The notes below the pieces were generated by a model, which saw nothing but the letters and a program-made list of their open reading frames with translations, was not told the origin of the DNA and searched no databases. 41,066 nucleotides of DNA, taken from positions 1-41,066 of the IMG/VR virus record IMGVR_UViG_3300034682_000404; one strand, given 5' to 3'. Origin of the DNA: a virus. Each line of letters begins with the position of its first letter. The first letter of the stretch is position 1. The translations under genes and the position numbers were made by a program. Positions 22,229 to 30,165 of this stretch are shown in pieces.

Positions 22229-23034
22229 CACCCGCAGAAAAGAAAAAGGCATTTAACGCTGAACGCGGCCGCCAGCTGCGTAAACGAAAAGAACTGCAGG
22301 AAGAGCTGTATCAGCAGATAGAGCAACTGATTAAAGCCGCCGAGCTGGAAATTATGGCGCAGCTCAGCAGCAATCCTAGCGAATGGCAAACCTGGCAGCT
22401 CAGAAAATTGAAAAGCGAAGTAGACCGACTGATGCGCGACTTGGGCCTGCAGTCTGAAGTGCTGGTCAACGACAGTGCTAACCGCGCCTGGCAAGCTGGT
22501 ATCGACTTGATTGATAAACCGCTGCAGGCGGCTGCCGTGGAGGTGGTGGGGGTGTTGCCAGCAATCAATACTCAGCAGCTGGAAGCCATAAGGTATTTTA
22601 TGGTCGACAAAATAAAAGACATCACAAGTGACGCCGCCAAGGCCATTGGCCAGCAGCTCGGTTTGGCTGCGATGGGGGCTTTGGATTTAAATAAACTCAG
22701 AGAAAGCATAGCCAAACGACTTACCGATAACGCCGATTATCGCGCCCAGCAAGTGATTCAAACCGAATTGGGCAGGCTATATGGTGTATCTACCCAGGCC
22801 CGAATGGAGCAGGCCGCTGAGCATGTACCTGCACTGAAAAAGATGTGGCGCAAAAGTAACAGGCGAGTACCGCGTTTAAGCCATGCTGCAGCAAATAACC
22901 AGGTGCGCCCTGTCGACAAGCCGTTTATGATTGGTACAACAGAAATGATGCACCCACACGACCCTAAGGCTCCGGCCAGTGAAGTGATTAAGTGTGGCTG
23001 TATGATGTTACCGCATATGGATGAATGGGATTAA
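22225..23034 (+). CDS. Head morphogenesis protein (Mu gpF/SPP1 gp7-like)
   Basis: A 269-residue protein starting at GTG in a GTGA overlap with the portal gene. The N-terminal 150 residues are helical. The C-terminal part has the family signature: RAQQVIQTELGRLYGVSTQ, then WRKSNRRVPRLSHAAANNQ, then HPHDPKAPASEVIKCGC. It is a minor head protein that binds the portal and may travel with the DNA. It is shorter than Mu gpF. The next gene is an apparent insertion. Confidence 0.82.
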   Translation: MTPAEKKKAFNAERGRQLRKRKELQEELYQQIEQLIKAAELEIMAQLSSNPSEWQTWQLRKLKSEVDRLMRDLGLQSEVLVNDSANRAWQAGIDLIDKPLQAAAVEVVGVLPAINTQQLEAIRYFMVDKIKDITSDAAKAIGQQLGLAAMGALDLNKLRESIAKRLTDNADYRAQQVIQTELGRLYGVSTQARMEQAAEHVPALKKMWRKSNRRVPRLSHAAANNQVRPVDKPFMIGTTEMMHPHDPKAPASEVIKCGCMMLPHMDEWD

Positions 23035-23047
23035 CGAAGAGGTTGCA

Positions 23048-23905
23048 ATGAGCAAAACGCCAGGGACTGTTTCTAAGATTTTATGGCATTTTACAGGCGG
23101 GCCAGGTTGGGATGTCGATAAAGACAGACAAATGGGCGCACCAAAAGAAGATAAGTCTGCTTATGATGCACTTATCAGTATCCTTACGAGTAATGAGCTT
23201 AGAGCAAGCACCTACACTGAAAGTATCAAGGCATTTATATTTGAACAGTTCGGCGACGTAGTTGCAGATGACGGGAAGCCAGTGCTTGTACCAAAGTTGG
23301 CACGTGTTGAGACTGAATCAGTAGTATGTGTTGCTGATATTCCAATTCAGCATCTTGGATATCATGCTATGAGGTATGGTAAGTTTGCTGTCGGTTTTAA
23401 GAGAGACAAGTTGCTTTATCGTGGATTTAATCCAGTTTTGTATACACACAGCAGTTCATTAGTCGCTAACAATTTAATTCAGTTAATTGGTGATTTTGAG
23501 CATGTTTCATCCGGCGTTACCGACCTTAATAAAGCATTTATGGATATTTTGAGAAATCAACCTGTAGGTGATTTAGATGTAATTCATCAAAATCGATATG
23601 GTTTCACCACAAAAAGAGCTGATTTTATTGGGATTTGCGCTTCTCTGGCCACTGAGCTTGCTAATGTTAAACAGCGGCTAATAGATCATGGTTGTATGGT
23701 AAAGACGTTTAAACAGCAGGAAATGGATCAGATTTTGCCAGAGCGTGAATGGCGTCTACCGAGGAGTTTCCATTTTACTAGTGAAGACATAGCTATGGTT
23801 GTATTACCCAGAAATGGAGGATGGTTCGAAAAGTTCATTGAATCTAAATCAGACTTTCCTCGCCATATACCAATAGTTCCTTGGGAAGACCTAATCGAAC
23901 ACTGA
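23048..23905 (+). CDS. AbiGi-like abortive-infection protein (phage cargo)
   Basis: A 285-residue protein. ILWHFTGGPGW near the N-terminus (11-21), the SAYDALISILTSNELRAS segment, the VADIPIQHLGYHAMRYGKFA segment and a C-terminal EREWRLP match my memory of the AbiGi family (half of the lactococcal AbiG system, annotated as antitoxin). No AbiGii partner follows. The gene breaks a head-gene operon, looks AT-richer than its neighbours, and is followed by a 23-bp sequence that also follows the RexAB-like pair. GAAGAGG precedes ATG 23048. It probably protects the lysogen from other phages; that is inference. Confidence 0.7.
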   Translation: MSKTPGTVSKILWHFTGGPGWDVDKDRQMGAPKEDKSAYDALISILTSNELRASTYTESIKAFIFEQFGDVVADDGKPVLVPKLARVETESVVCVADIPIQHLGYHAMRYGKFAVGFKRDKLLYRGFNPVLYTHSSSLVANNLIQLIGDFEHVSSGVTDLNKAFMDILRNQPVGDLDVIHQNRYGFTTKRADFIGICASLATELANVKQRLIDHGCMVKTFKQQEMDQILPEREWRLPRSFHFTSEDIAMVVLPRNGGWFEKFIESKSDFPRHIPIVPWEDLIEH

Positions 23906-23928
23906 TTTCTTAAAACCCTTTAATTTAA
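23906..23928 (+). repeat. 23-bp repeat after the AbiGi-like gene
   Basis: Identical in 22 of 23 positions to 15995-16017. It starts directly after the AbiGi-like stop codon and ends 63 bp before the next head gene. Beyond the repeat, the flanking DNA of the two sites is unrelated. Confidence 0.8.
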
Positions 23929-23991
23929 ACCCCACCAGCTATAACCCACACTGCCATTGTACTTGCTTATTCCACTAACCGGAGAGCTGCA

Positions 23992-24252
23992 ATGGCAGAG
24001 CCAAAAGACACAACGTTACCCACCAAAAAAGAAATTGCCGCCGCTGTAAAGCGCACTGTGGTGCAGTTAGTTATTGATCCTAAAACCAAAAAGCCTGAGC
24101 TGGATGACAACAAAAAAGTCAAAACAGAAACCGTTAAAAAAGAGGTGGCTGAAGACGAAGTGCTGTCTTACCGCGTGGATGGCTTGAATGTTGTGGTAGT
24201 CACTACAGACGGCCAGAAACTGACTGGCACTTTACCAGCGCCGAAGGCTTAA
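23992..24252 (+). CDS. Small head-operon protein, 86 residues
   Basis: A highly charged protein (K/E/D-rich, about 5-55) with a beta-rich end (GLNVVVVTTDGQKLTGTLP). GGAGA lies in front of the ATG, and the stop is two bases before the capsid-fusion gene. It may be a small capsid-associated protein made together with the capsid. No family recognised. Confidence 0.6.
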   Translation: MAEPKDTTLPTKKEIAAAVKRTVVQLVIDPKTKKPELDDNKKVKTETVKKEVAEDEVLSYRVDGLNVVVVTTDGQKLTGTLPAPKA

Positions 24253-24254
24253 TC

Positions 24255-26486
24255 ATGTTTCTGCAGCTGCGCCCTGAACAGGGTATCAAAGGTTACCAGG
24301 CTTTGCGTGAAGCAAAAGCCGGTGACTACCGCGACATTCTGACGCTGGTCAACGGCGCTTTAGCAAAATCGCTGGGGCGCGAATGGATTGATTTAGTCGC
24401 GCTGTATGCAACCTATGCCGTGGTGCAGCGGGATGGCCGTCACTATGCCTATCAGTACACCTTAAACGATGCCAACCAGATTGAAATTGGCGGCTTCACC
24501 GAAGTGGTGCGCGAATACACGCCTGTTGGTGTAACTCAGTTAACTGAAGCCTGGGGCAATCAAAGCATCTTTATTGAAAGTGTTGGTGCTGAAGGCTCCA
24601 GCTTTCTGATCACTGTCATTGAAGCCGGTTTGTCCTACAACAACACGAATTACTCCGCTGATGTTTTGCGGGAAGCCGTGAAGTTGTTTGAAGGTGCTCG
24701 GGTGTTCAACAAAAGTGATGCTGAACATATTAAAGGCGAAGGCAAAAGCTTTAATAACCTGATTGGCCAACTCACAAAGCCGCGCTTTATTGACGGTGCC
24801 GGTACCAAAAAGCTGGGTGCAATTCAGGCCACGTTTAACGTGCTGAAAACAGCGGGTGATGTCAGTGCCAAGCTTGTTGAAGCTGTGCAACGCGACATGC
24901 TTGAACTTTTTGGCTTTTCCATCGACTGCGATGGCACGGCCAAGAAGAAAGGGGCGTTTCGTGAAGCCACATCCATTCTGCGGGTCAACTCCGTTGATCT
25001 GATTATCGAGCCAGGAGCCGGTGGACGTGTGATCCGCATGGTTGAGGCAAAACAACCTATCGAGGGCAAAACTATGACGTTGTTGCAACGCATGATTGAA
25101 GCGATCACGAAAAACAAGCCTGCGTTGCTGGCTGGTTTAGATCAGGAAGACGAAAGCGCGGTTTTAGTTGCGTTTCAAGAGGCTACTGCATCAGCAGCAC
25201 CTTATGGTGTGACCAAAGAGCAGTTAGACCAAACTGTGCGTATGGTGGAAGCCCGCAGTTACGCCCGAGCTACTGTCGCGGCAAGCAAACTGCCACAGCC
25301 TGCTATTGAACGTTTAACTGAACAGTTCTCCCAGTTGGACAAATTTACTGAAGCTCAGGTGGACGCTGCAATTAAAGCAGAGCGTGATTACCTGGCGAAG
25401 TTTACTGAGTCAGGCAAGGTTCGCATGCCTGAAGGCGGTCCAATGTACGGCGATGCGCCAAATGCCGCTGAATTACTGGCAGCATTCTTTGATCCAAAAG
25501 ACAAAGCTGTTCGAAGCTTCCGTGAATGTTATATCGACATTACAGGCGACAGGCACGTAACTGGTGATTTAAGTAAATGTTCAAAAACCCGGATGGTTGA
25601 AGCTTTAAATAGTGCGAGCCTGCCGGAAGTGTTGGGCGAAGCCATTCATAAGAAAATGATTGAAGAATACAGTGCGCAGGACCAATACGACATTTGGCGC
25701 GAAATTGCCAAAACAGTGCCGGTTACCGACTTCCGCAATCAAGAACGTGTGCGCTATGGCGGTTATGGTGACCTGCCTGTGGTTGCTGAAAGTGGAAGCT
25801 ACAACGCGTTGACATCCCCTTCAGACGAATCCGCAAACTACAAAGTGAGCAAACGCGGGGGTACTGAAAAAGTCACCCTGGAGCTGATTAAAAACGACGA
25901 CGTGGGTGTGATCATGGAAATCCCGCGCAAGCTGGCGCGGGCAGGCAAACGCACCTTGTCAAAGTTTGTTTTGGATTTCCTTCGCAACAACGCTGTGATT
26001 TATGACAGTAAAGCGCTTGCACATGTGGACCATGGCAACTTGTTAACAGCTGCTCTGGATGCAACGAGCTGGAAAGCTGCTCGTTTGGCCATGATGAAGC
26101 AGGTTGAATATGGTGTGACCGACCCAACAGGCATACCTCCTCGCATGCTGTTGGTTCCAGCAGACCTTGAAACTGCTGCGCACGACTTGTTTGTCCGGAA
26201 CACTAACCTGGATGAAACACTGATCCAAACCCAAAAGCCAAAAATTCTGGTGCCCTGGTACTGGACAGACGCTAACGATTGGGTGGCTATGGCTTCGCCT
26301 CTGGATATTCCAACGATTGAGATTGGTTTCCTGGATGGCAATGAAGAACCAGAGTTATTTGTCCAGGACAACCCTACAGTTGGCAGCTTATTCACCAACG
26401 ACGAAATCACCTACAAAATCCGCCATATCTACGGTGGCGTGGTGAAAGACTTCCGCGGTGTAGTGAAGTCGGTAGTTCCGGCCTAA
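24255..26486 (+). CDS. Fused prohead protease, scaffold and major capsid protein
   Basis: A 743-residue protein with three parts. About 80-270 looks like a prohead protease, with H158 in SDAEHIKG and S222 in GFSIDCDG as likely catalytic residues and VNSVDLIIEPGAGGRVIRMVEA after them. About 275-395 is helical, A/E/Q-rich and scaffold-like. From about 395 to the end is an HK97-like or Mu-type capsid subunit (MYGDAPNAAELLAAFFDP, RYGGYGDLPVVAESGSYNAL, IPPRMLLVPADLETAAHDLF). In Mu the protease/scaffold (gpI/gpZ) and capsid (gpT) are separate genes. Here one chain would release all three by self-cleavage. I find no in-frame stop or frameshift. Confidence 0.82.
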   Translation: MFLQLRPEQGIKGYQALREAKAGDYRDILTLVNGALAKSLGREWIDLVALYATYAVVQRDGRHYAYQYTLNDANQIEIGGFTEVVREYTPVGVTQLTEAWGNQSIFIESVGAEGSSFLITVIEAGLSYNNTNYSADVLREAVKLFEGARVFNKSDAEHIKGEGKSFNNLIGQLTKPRFIDGAGTKKLGAIQATFNVLKTAGDVSAKLVEAVQRDMLELFGFSIDCDGTAKKKGAFREATSILRVNSVDLIIEPGAGGRVIRMVEAKQPIEGKTMTLLQRMIEAITKNKPALLAGLDQEDESAVLVAFQEATASAAPYGVTKEQLDQTVRMVEARSYARATVAASKLPQPAIERLTEQFSQLDKFTEAQVDAAIKAERDYLAKFTESGKVRMPEGGPMYGDAPNAAELLAAFFDPKDKAVRSFRECYIDITGDRHVTGDLSKCSKTRMVEALNSASLPEVLGEAIHKKMIEEYSAQDQYDIWREIAKTVPVTDFRNQERVRYGGYGDLPVVAESGSYNALTSPSDESANYKVSKRGGTEKVTLELIKNDDVGVIMEIPRKLARAGKRTLSKFVLDFLRNNAVIYDSKALAHVDHGNLLTAALDATSWKAARLAMMKQVEYGVTDPTGIPPRMLLVPADLETAAHDLFVRNTNLDETLIQTQKPKILVPWYWTDANDWVAMASPLDIPTIEIGFLDGNEEPELFVQDNPTVGSLFTNDEITYKIRHIYGGVVKDFRGVVKSVVPA

Positions 26487-26556
26487 CAGGGCATAAACAG
26501 AATTCACTCCGGTAAGTAGTGAACAGGCCAAGGAAGGCCGCCTCTTAGGATTTGTT

Positions 26557-27171
26557 ATGCAGCTCAGTGAAATTACAGACCTTGTTAAAGCCCTCGTCCG
26601 AGACGACAGCGCTGTGCTGTCGCCAGAGGATGTGGCTTTGACGCTGCAGCAGGCGTTAGCCCGTTACAGCCAGGATGCTCCAGTAATGCTGGCTGCAGAC
26701 GTAGGTTGTAATGGCGACACTGCACCTTTGCCAGCTGCCTGGGTTAATGGAAAAAGTCAGCTGAAAGGGGTAACTGCGCCACATCAGGATTGTACACCAA
26801 CTGTGACAAAGGTAACGACTGAAACCGGCGACGTGCTGCAGTTGAGTTGGTTTTATAGCGGTACGCTGCGACTGCAATTTACCGTGCCGCATCAGTTGGA
26901 CGAAGTTATCAGTACTGTTTTTTACTCTGACACCGAAGCGCTGGCCTGCTATGCAGCTGCCATTTGCTGTGACCAACTGTCGGCTTATTACATAAACGAA
27001 GCCAATAACACCATTGCTGCAGACACCACGGCGCATCAGCTCAAGAGCAGTGAATATCGTAAACAGGCGGCAACTTACCGCAAGCGTTACAGCGATCACA
27101 TCGGCCAAAAAACACCTGGTAGTACTGCTGCTGGTGTTGTTGTGTCCTGGGGCAGCCGGAGGCGCAAATGA
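26557..27171 (+). CDS. Putative head-tail connector protein
   Basis: A 204-residue protein after the capsid gene. The N-terminal helical segment (LSEITDLVKALVRDDSAVLS) and later helical C-terminus (LACYAAAICCDQLSAYYINE, then SSEYRKQAATYRKRYSDHIG) resemble adaptor or head-completion proteins. A beta domain lies between them. AGGA precedes the ATG and the end overlaps the next gene by four bases. The 70 bp upstream hold a weak TTCACT/AGTGAA dyad. Function is inferred from position. Confidence 0.6.
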   Translation: MQLSEITDLVKALVRDDSAVLSPEDVALTLQQALARYSQDAPVMLAADVGCNGDTAPLPAAWVNGKSQLKGVTAPHQDCTPTVTKVTTETGDVLQLSWFYSGTLRLQFTVPHQLDEVISTVFYSDTEALACYAAAICCDQLSAYYINEANNTIAADTTAHQLKSSEYRKQAATYRKRYSDHIGQKTPGSTAAGVVVSWGSRRRK

Positions 27172-27668
27172 AAGTTGAACTGGCAGTAAAAGGATTTGAT
27201 GAACTGGTTGATTTATTTAGCCAGGCACCGGAGCTGGTGCAACGTGAAATGACCAAAGCTGCCTGGGCATCATCACTGCGTTTTGAGCGTGAAGTGCGAG
27301 AGCGCACACCTCGTGGAGCAAACGGTTTGTTGGCAATGAGTATTGCTGCACAGGAACCCGTGGTGTTGCCTGGTGGAGTCATGGGCATTGTTGGTACCAG
27401 CCTAGCCTATGCACCTGCAGTTGAATTGAACACTAAACCGCACATGCCACCTGTACAGCCTTTGGTTGAATGGGCACAGGTGGTGCTGGGGCTGGATGGC
27501 AAGGACGCTCAGCAAGCAGCCTGGGCTATTGCACTCAAAATAGCCCGTAAGGGTACTGAAGGTAAGTTTATGTTCCGGGATGGCTTTGCGGCAAGCGAAG
27601 ACTATATCAAACGCAAATTCCGTGAAGCGTTAAAAAATATCCGGAATAGCCTGGCAGGTGACGCATGA
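27168..27668 (+). CDS. HK97 gp10-like neck/tail-joining protein
   Basis: A 166-residue protein with the gp10/Z-like pattern. An N-terminal KGFDELVDLFSQAPELVQRE is followed by REVRERTPRGANGLLAMSI, a beta region with VGTSLAYAPAVELNTKPHMP, and a C-terminal helix. The family sits at the head-tail interface or helps complete the tail. The ATGA overlap with the connector gene and the same type of overlap downstream show a tight neck-gene block. Confidence 0.75.
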   Translation: MKVELAVKGFDELVDLFSQAPELVQREMTKAAWASSLRFEREVRERTPRGANGLLAMSIAAQEPVVLPGGVMGIVGTSLAYAPAVELNTKPHMPPVQPLVEWAQVVLGLDGKDAQQAAWAIALKIARKGTEGKFMFRDGFAASEDYIKRKFREALKNIRNSLAGDA

Positions 27669-28099
27669 GTGCCCGGACATTGTTAATGGCTCGCCTCGCC
27701 GACTTCCCGATATTTGGCCGAGTGCATAGCTATGAACGTTACAGCAAAACAGTGAAGGATTTGATAGCGCTTTACACTGACAACGGCAAGTTAGCCGGCG
27801 GATTTTTAAAACGTCCTAAAGCCAAAGTAACTGCAGGCGGCAGTATGGGCAACGGTAAAGTAGAAAATTATGAGCTGATTTTAGTGCGCGGCTGGGAAGA
27901 CGCAGAAGAAAGCCAATTGAAGTTTGACGATGCTCTGGACAACTTGATGGAAGAATTTTCTAAAAGCCATCGCTTGGGAGATTGGACATCGTTAGACGGA
28001 GAAAATATAGGGTTTGAATTAATGAAAAATGAGCCAGCCATGTTTGGTGGGGTATTAGTTCATTACGCAGTTTTAGCCATTACTTTGACAAAAAGGTAA
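27665..28099 (+). CDS. Putative tail terminator protein
   Basis: A 144-residue protein with a beta-alpha pattern. YELILVRGWEDAEESQLKFD, then FDDALDNLMEEF, and a final GVLVHYAVLAITLTKR strand resemble gpU/tail-terminator-type proteins that cap the tail tube and join it to the head. It overlaps the gp10-like gene by four bases and precedes the tube gene, the usual position. The homology is suggested by context and pattern only. Confidence 0.6.
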   Translation: MSARTLLMARLADFPIFGRVHSYERYSKTVKDLIALYTDNGKLAGGFLKRPKAKVTAGGSMGNGKVENYELILVRGWEDAEESQLKFDDALDNLMEEFSKSHRLGDWTSLDGENIGFELMKNEPAMFGGVLVHYAVLAITLTKR

Positions 28100-28104
28100 C
28101 CATC

Positions 28105-28266
28105 ATGAAAACGACAGCAGTGAGTGATCAAAAACGCGACTCATCAGAACTGGCGGCAACAAAAAAGCCAACTGCAGAGGTGGTATCCACCGATAACAGC
28201 AAAAATGGCTATTTAGCTGCCCAGCGTGCTGCGCGTGTTGAAAAAGCCAAAAAGGCAAAGGAGTAA
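28105..28266 (+). CDS. Short charged protein before the tail tube gene
   Basis: A 53-residue frame between the terminator and tube genes. It starts with MKTTAVSDQKRDSSELAATK and ends in a K/A-rich helix (EKAKKAKE). AAGG precedes the ATG, and its last codons form the AAAGGAG ribosome binding site of the tube gene. Such K-rich mini-proteins occur at this place in related phages. Function unknown. Confidence 0.6.
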   Translation: MKTTAVSDQKRDSSELAATKKPTAEVVSTDNSKNGYLAAQRAARVEKAKKAKE

Positions 28267-28269
28267 ACC

Positions 28270-29208
28270 ATGGGCAAAATATACGAGCAGGATTTATTAA
28301 TTCTGGCAGGAACCGAAACAACATATGGTTCGGGTTTAGCACTCACCGGTGCTGCTAATGCGATGCGTGCCAAAGTTAACCTGAAGTTTTTGGACGGTGA
28401 CCAGGAAGACCTGGACTATGACGCTGGCCGTGGCGGTAGCAAAGGCGCTATTCAGCTGAATAAGCGTGTGACCGGCGACATTACTACCTATTTATCTGGC
28501 GTTGGCACTGCAGGTACTGCGCCTGCCTATGCGCCATTTTTACAAATGTGCGGGTTGAAGCCTGCAATTACTGCGGGTGAAAAGGTTGTGTACACCCCTG
28601 TATCGCAGGACTACGACAGCGCGGTGGCGCATGTGTACAGAGGCAAAATCAAGCACCCAATCCATGGTGCCAGAGCCAGCTTAGATTTAAGCCTGGGTAC
28701 CAAGGCACTGCCAAAATTCACATTTAATAGTTTCATTGGACTGTTTGTTGACCCAACGCAGGTTGCCAACTTTATCAGCACGGATTACTCCGCGTTTGAA
28801 CAGCCTATGACCAGTGACGCTGTGCTTGTCACCAAAATGAACTTGTTTGGTCAAGCTGTAAACATGAGTGAGCTGACGTTCAAGCTGGGTAATACCGTGG
28901 TGCACCGGACTGTGACCAACAACATTAGCGTTGAGATCACGAACCGCAAGCCACAAGTGGAAATCACCATTGAAGAGCCGGAGCTGAACACCTTTGACTG
29001 GTGGAGCAAGCTGAGTACCTATGGCGATATGGAGTATCAGCTGGGTGACGACGCGCTGGACGAAGGCCATATTTTCGAGTTGAACGTGCCAAACCTGCAG
29101 CTACGAAGCATTGAGCCAACAATGGCCGACGGTATCAGCCACCTGAAAATTGTGCTGGATGTGGTACCAACGGCACGGGATAACGACTTTGAACTGATTT
29201 TCCGTTAG
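28270..29208 (+). CDS. Tail tube protein
   Basis: A 312-residue protein in the tube position, with an excellent AAAGGAG ribosome binding site. The middle (about 100-200) is rich in beta strands, and the C-terminal half contains VEITNRKPQVEITIEEPELN, typical of tube-type folds in transposable siphophages. No sheath gene accompanies it, which points to a flexible non-contractile tail. A 103-bp gap with a hairpin follows, as often after a highly expressed tube gene. Confidence 0.75.
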   Translation: MGKIYEQDLLILAGTETTYGSGLALTGAANAMRAKVNLKFLDGDQEDLDYDAGRGGSKGAIQLNKRVTGDITTYLSGVGTAGTAPAYAPFLQMCGLKPAITAGEKVVYTPVSQDYDSAVAHVYRGKIKHPIHGARASLDLSLGTKALPKFTFNSFIGLFVDPTQVANFISTDYSAFEQPMTSDAVLVTKMNLFGQAVNMSELTFKLGNTVVHRTVTNNISVEITNRKPQVEITIEEPELNTFDWWSKLSTYGDMEYQLGDDALDEGHIFELNVPNLQLRSIEPTMADGISHLKIVLDVVPTARDNDFELIFR

Positions 29209-29248
29209 CAGAATAAACCCCGGCAAAGAGACAAGGGACTGGAACGTA

Positions 29249-29265
29249 TGGGGCTGGATGCCCCA
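29249..29265 (+). other. Hairpin after the tail tube gene
   Basis: TGGGGC and GCCCCA pair around a TGGAT loop, in the 103-bp gap between the tube and chaperone genes. The sequence after it is A/T-rich but lacks a U run directly at the stem base, so it is a weak or partial terminator at best. It could also protect the 3' end of the abundant tube mRNA. Confidence 0.45.
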
Positions 29266-29311
29266 CATAATTTGAAAAAACTTTTTAAAAATGTTTAACC
29301 AGGAGTAACCC

Positions 29312-29800
29312 ATGTTTCAAATTAAAGCTTTAGCAAAAAACCTTTTTAAACACCCTGTTTGTGTAGTGATACCTACAAATCAGGTAGACGAAAAAGGTAT
29401 TACGATAGATGCCAAAGCATTTTTTATTGGCCACTTTCAGTCTGTTTCAGTCGATGAAGAACAGGCGGCTATCGCGAATTTAACAAGCTTCACTAAGGCC
29501 GCAAGCATCACCGATGAAGAGGAAAATCAGGCCGATGTTGAAGAAAAAATAAATGAAATCAGCAAAACGGATTTTAGCGGAATGTTTAGCACTATGAATA
29601 AGCAAGTGACAGACGTTTTCATTGGATTTGAAAAACACCCGTTGCACCCAATGCCTTTCAAAGACGGCGAATCTGATGCGATCAGTAGTCCTGAGACTAT
29701 CAAGTACTTGCTGAACTCCAAATTAGTGCGAAAAGCTGTGATGACTGCTTACAAAGAAGGTTGTGAAAAGGATATATCCACAAAAAACTCCAAGAAATAG
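29312..29800 (+). CDS. Tail assembly chaperone, short form (gpG-like)
   Basis: A 162-residue protein that ends at a TAG right after a slippery heptamer. It begins MFQIKALAKNLFKHPVCVVI, followed by an acidic middle (about 48-80, DEEQ and DEEENQADVEEK). Its position before the tape measure and the frameshift signal define it as the G protein. G and GT bind the tape measure and organise tail tube assembly but are absent from the finished tail. AGGAG lies ahead of the ATG. Confidence 0.85.
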   Translation: MFQIKALAKNLFKHPVCVVIPTNQVDEKGITIDAKAFFIGHFQSVSVDEEQAAIANLTSFTKAASITDEEENQADVEEKINEISKTDFSGMFSTMNKQVTDVFIGFEKHPLHPMPFKDGESDAISSPETIKYLLNSKLVRKAVMTAYKEGCEKDISTKNSKK

Positions 29801-30156
29801 CCCGCTGGTGGGCTACCGGCAGCAGGAAAAACCCGCAGGCTGTAGCTGAATCTATGACAGCTGCGGGGGCCCCGTCGGAAATTATCCAGAAAGTTTTAAA
29901 TGAACGCTCTCAGGAGCCAGAGGTACAGCCCTGCAATGTTTACATTGTCAGCTTGTTTTACAGAGTGTGCACACAGTGGGTTTATGCCGGTATGTCTGGC
30001 GCCAGAGTGGCACTGAATTACTCGGCTGTTGAGAGCCGCGTAAATTCGATGCCTGGTTGGTCCGATTTATCTGTAGAACTAAAAGACAAAGTGTGGCGAG
30101 GGCTTTTGGTTATTGAATCAACAGCATTAGCGGCTTGGCGTGAACAAGAGGGTTAA
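29312..30156 (+). CDS. Tail assembly chaperone, -1 frameshift product (gpGT-like)
   Basis: A shift at A AAA AAC (29782-29788) joins the G frame to the -1 frame, which is open without a stop from there to 30156 (281 residues in all). After the shift the chain continues KKLQEIARWWATGSRKNPQA and then about 100 further residues (VSLFYRVCTQWVYAGMSGAR). An ATG at 29854 could give the T part alone, but it has no good ribosome binding site, and 18 codons of conserved-looking sequence precede it. Fusion is the usual design, as in lambda. Confidence 0.82.
29782..29814 (+). promoter_or_regulatory. Programmed -1 ribosomal frameshift site
   Basis: The heptamer A AAA AAC (29782-29788) is in the correct phase of the G frame. 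Ten bases later (29799-29814) AGCCC pairs with GGGCT around a GCTGGT loop. Slippery heptamer, 10-nt spacer and stem-loop are the three parts of a classic -1 site, and the G stop codon (TAG, 29798-29800) overlaps the base of the stem. Confidence 0.85.
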
Positions 30157-30165
30157 ACCAACATC

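Noticed and set aside
29854-30156. An independent gene of 100 codons after G
   Set aside because: The frame is open upstream to the slippery site, there is no ribosome binding site at 29854, and the frameshift signal explains it as the T part of GT.
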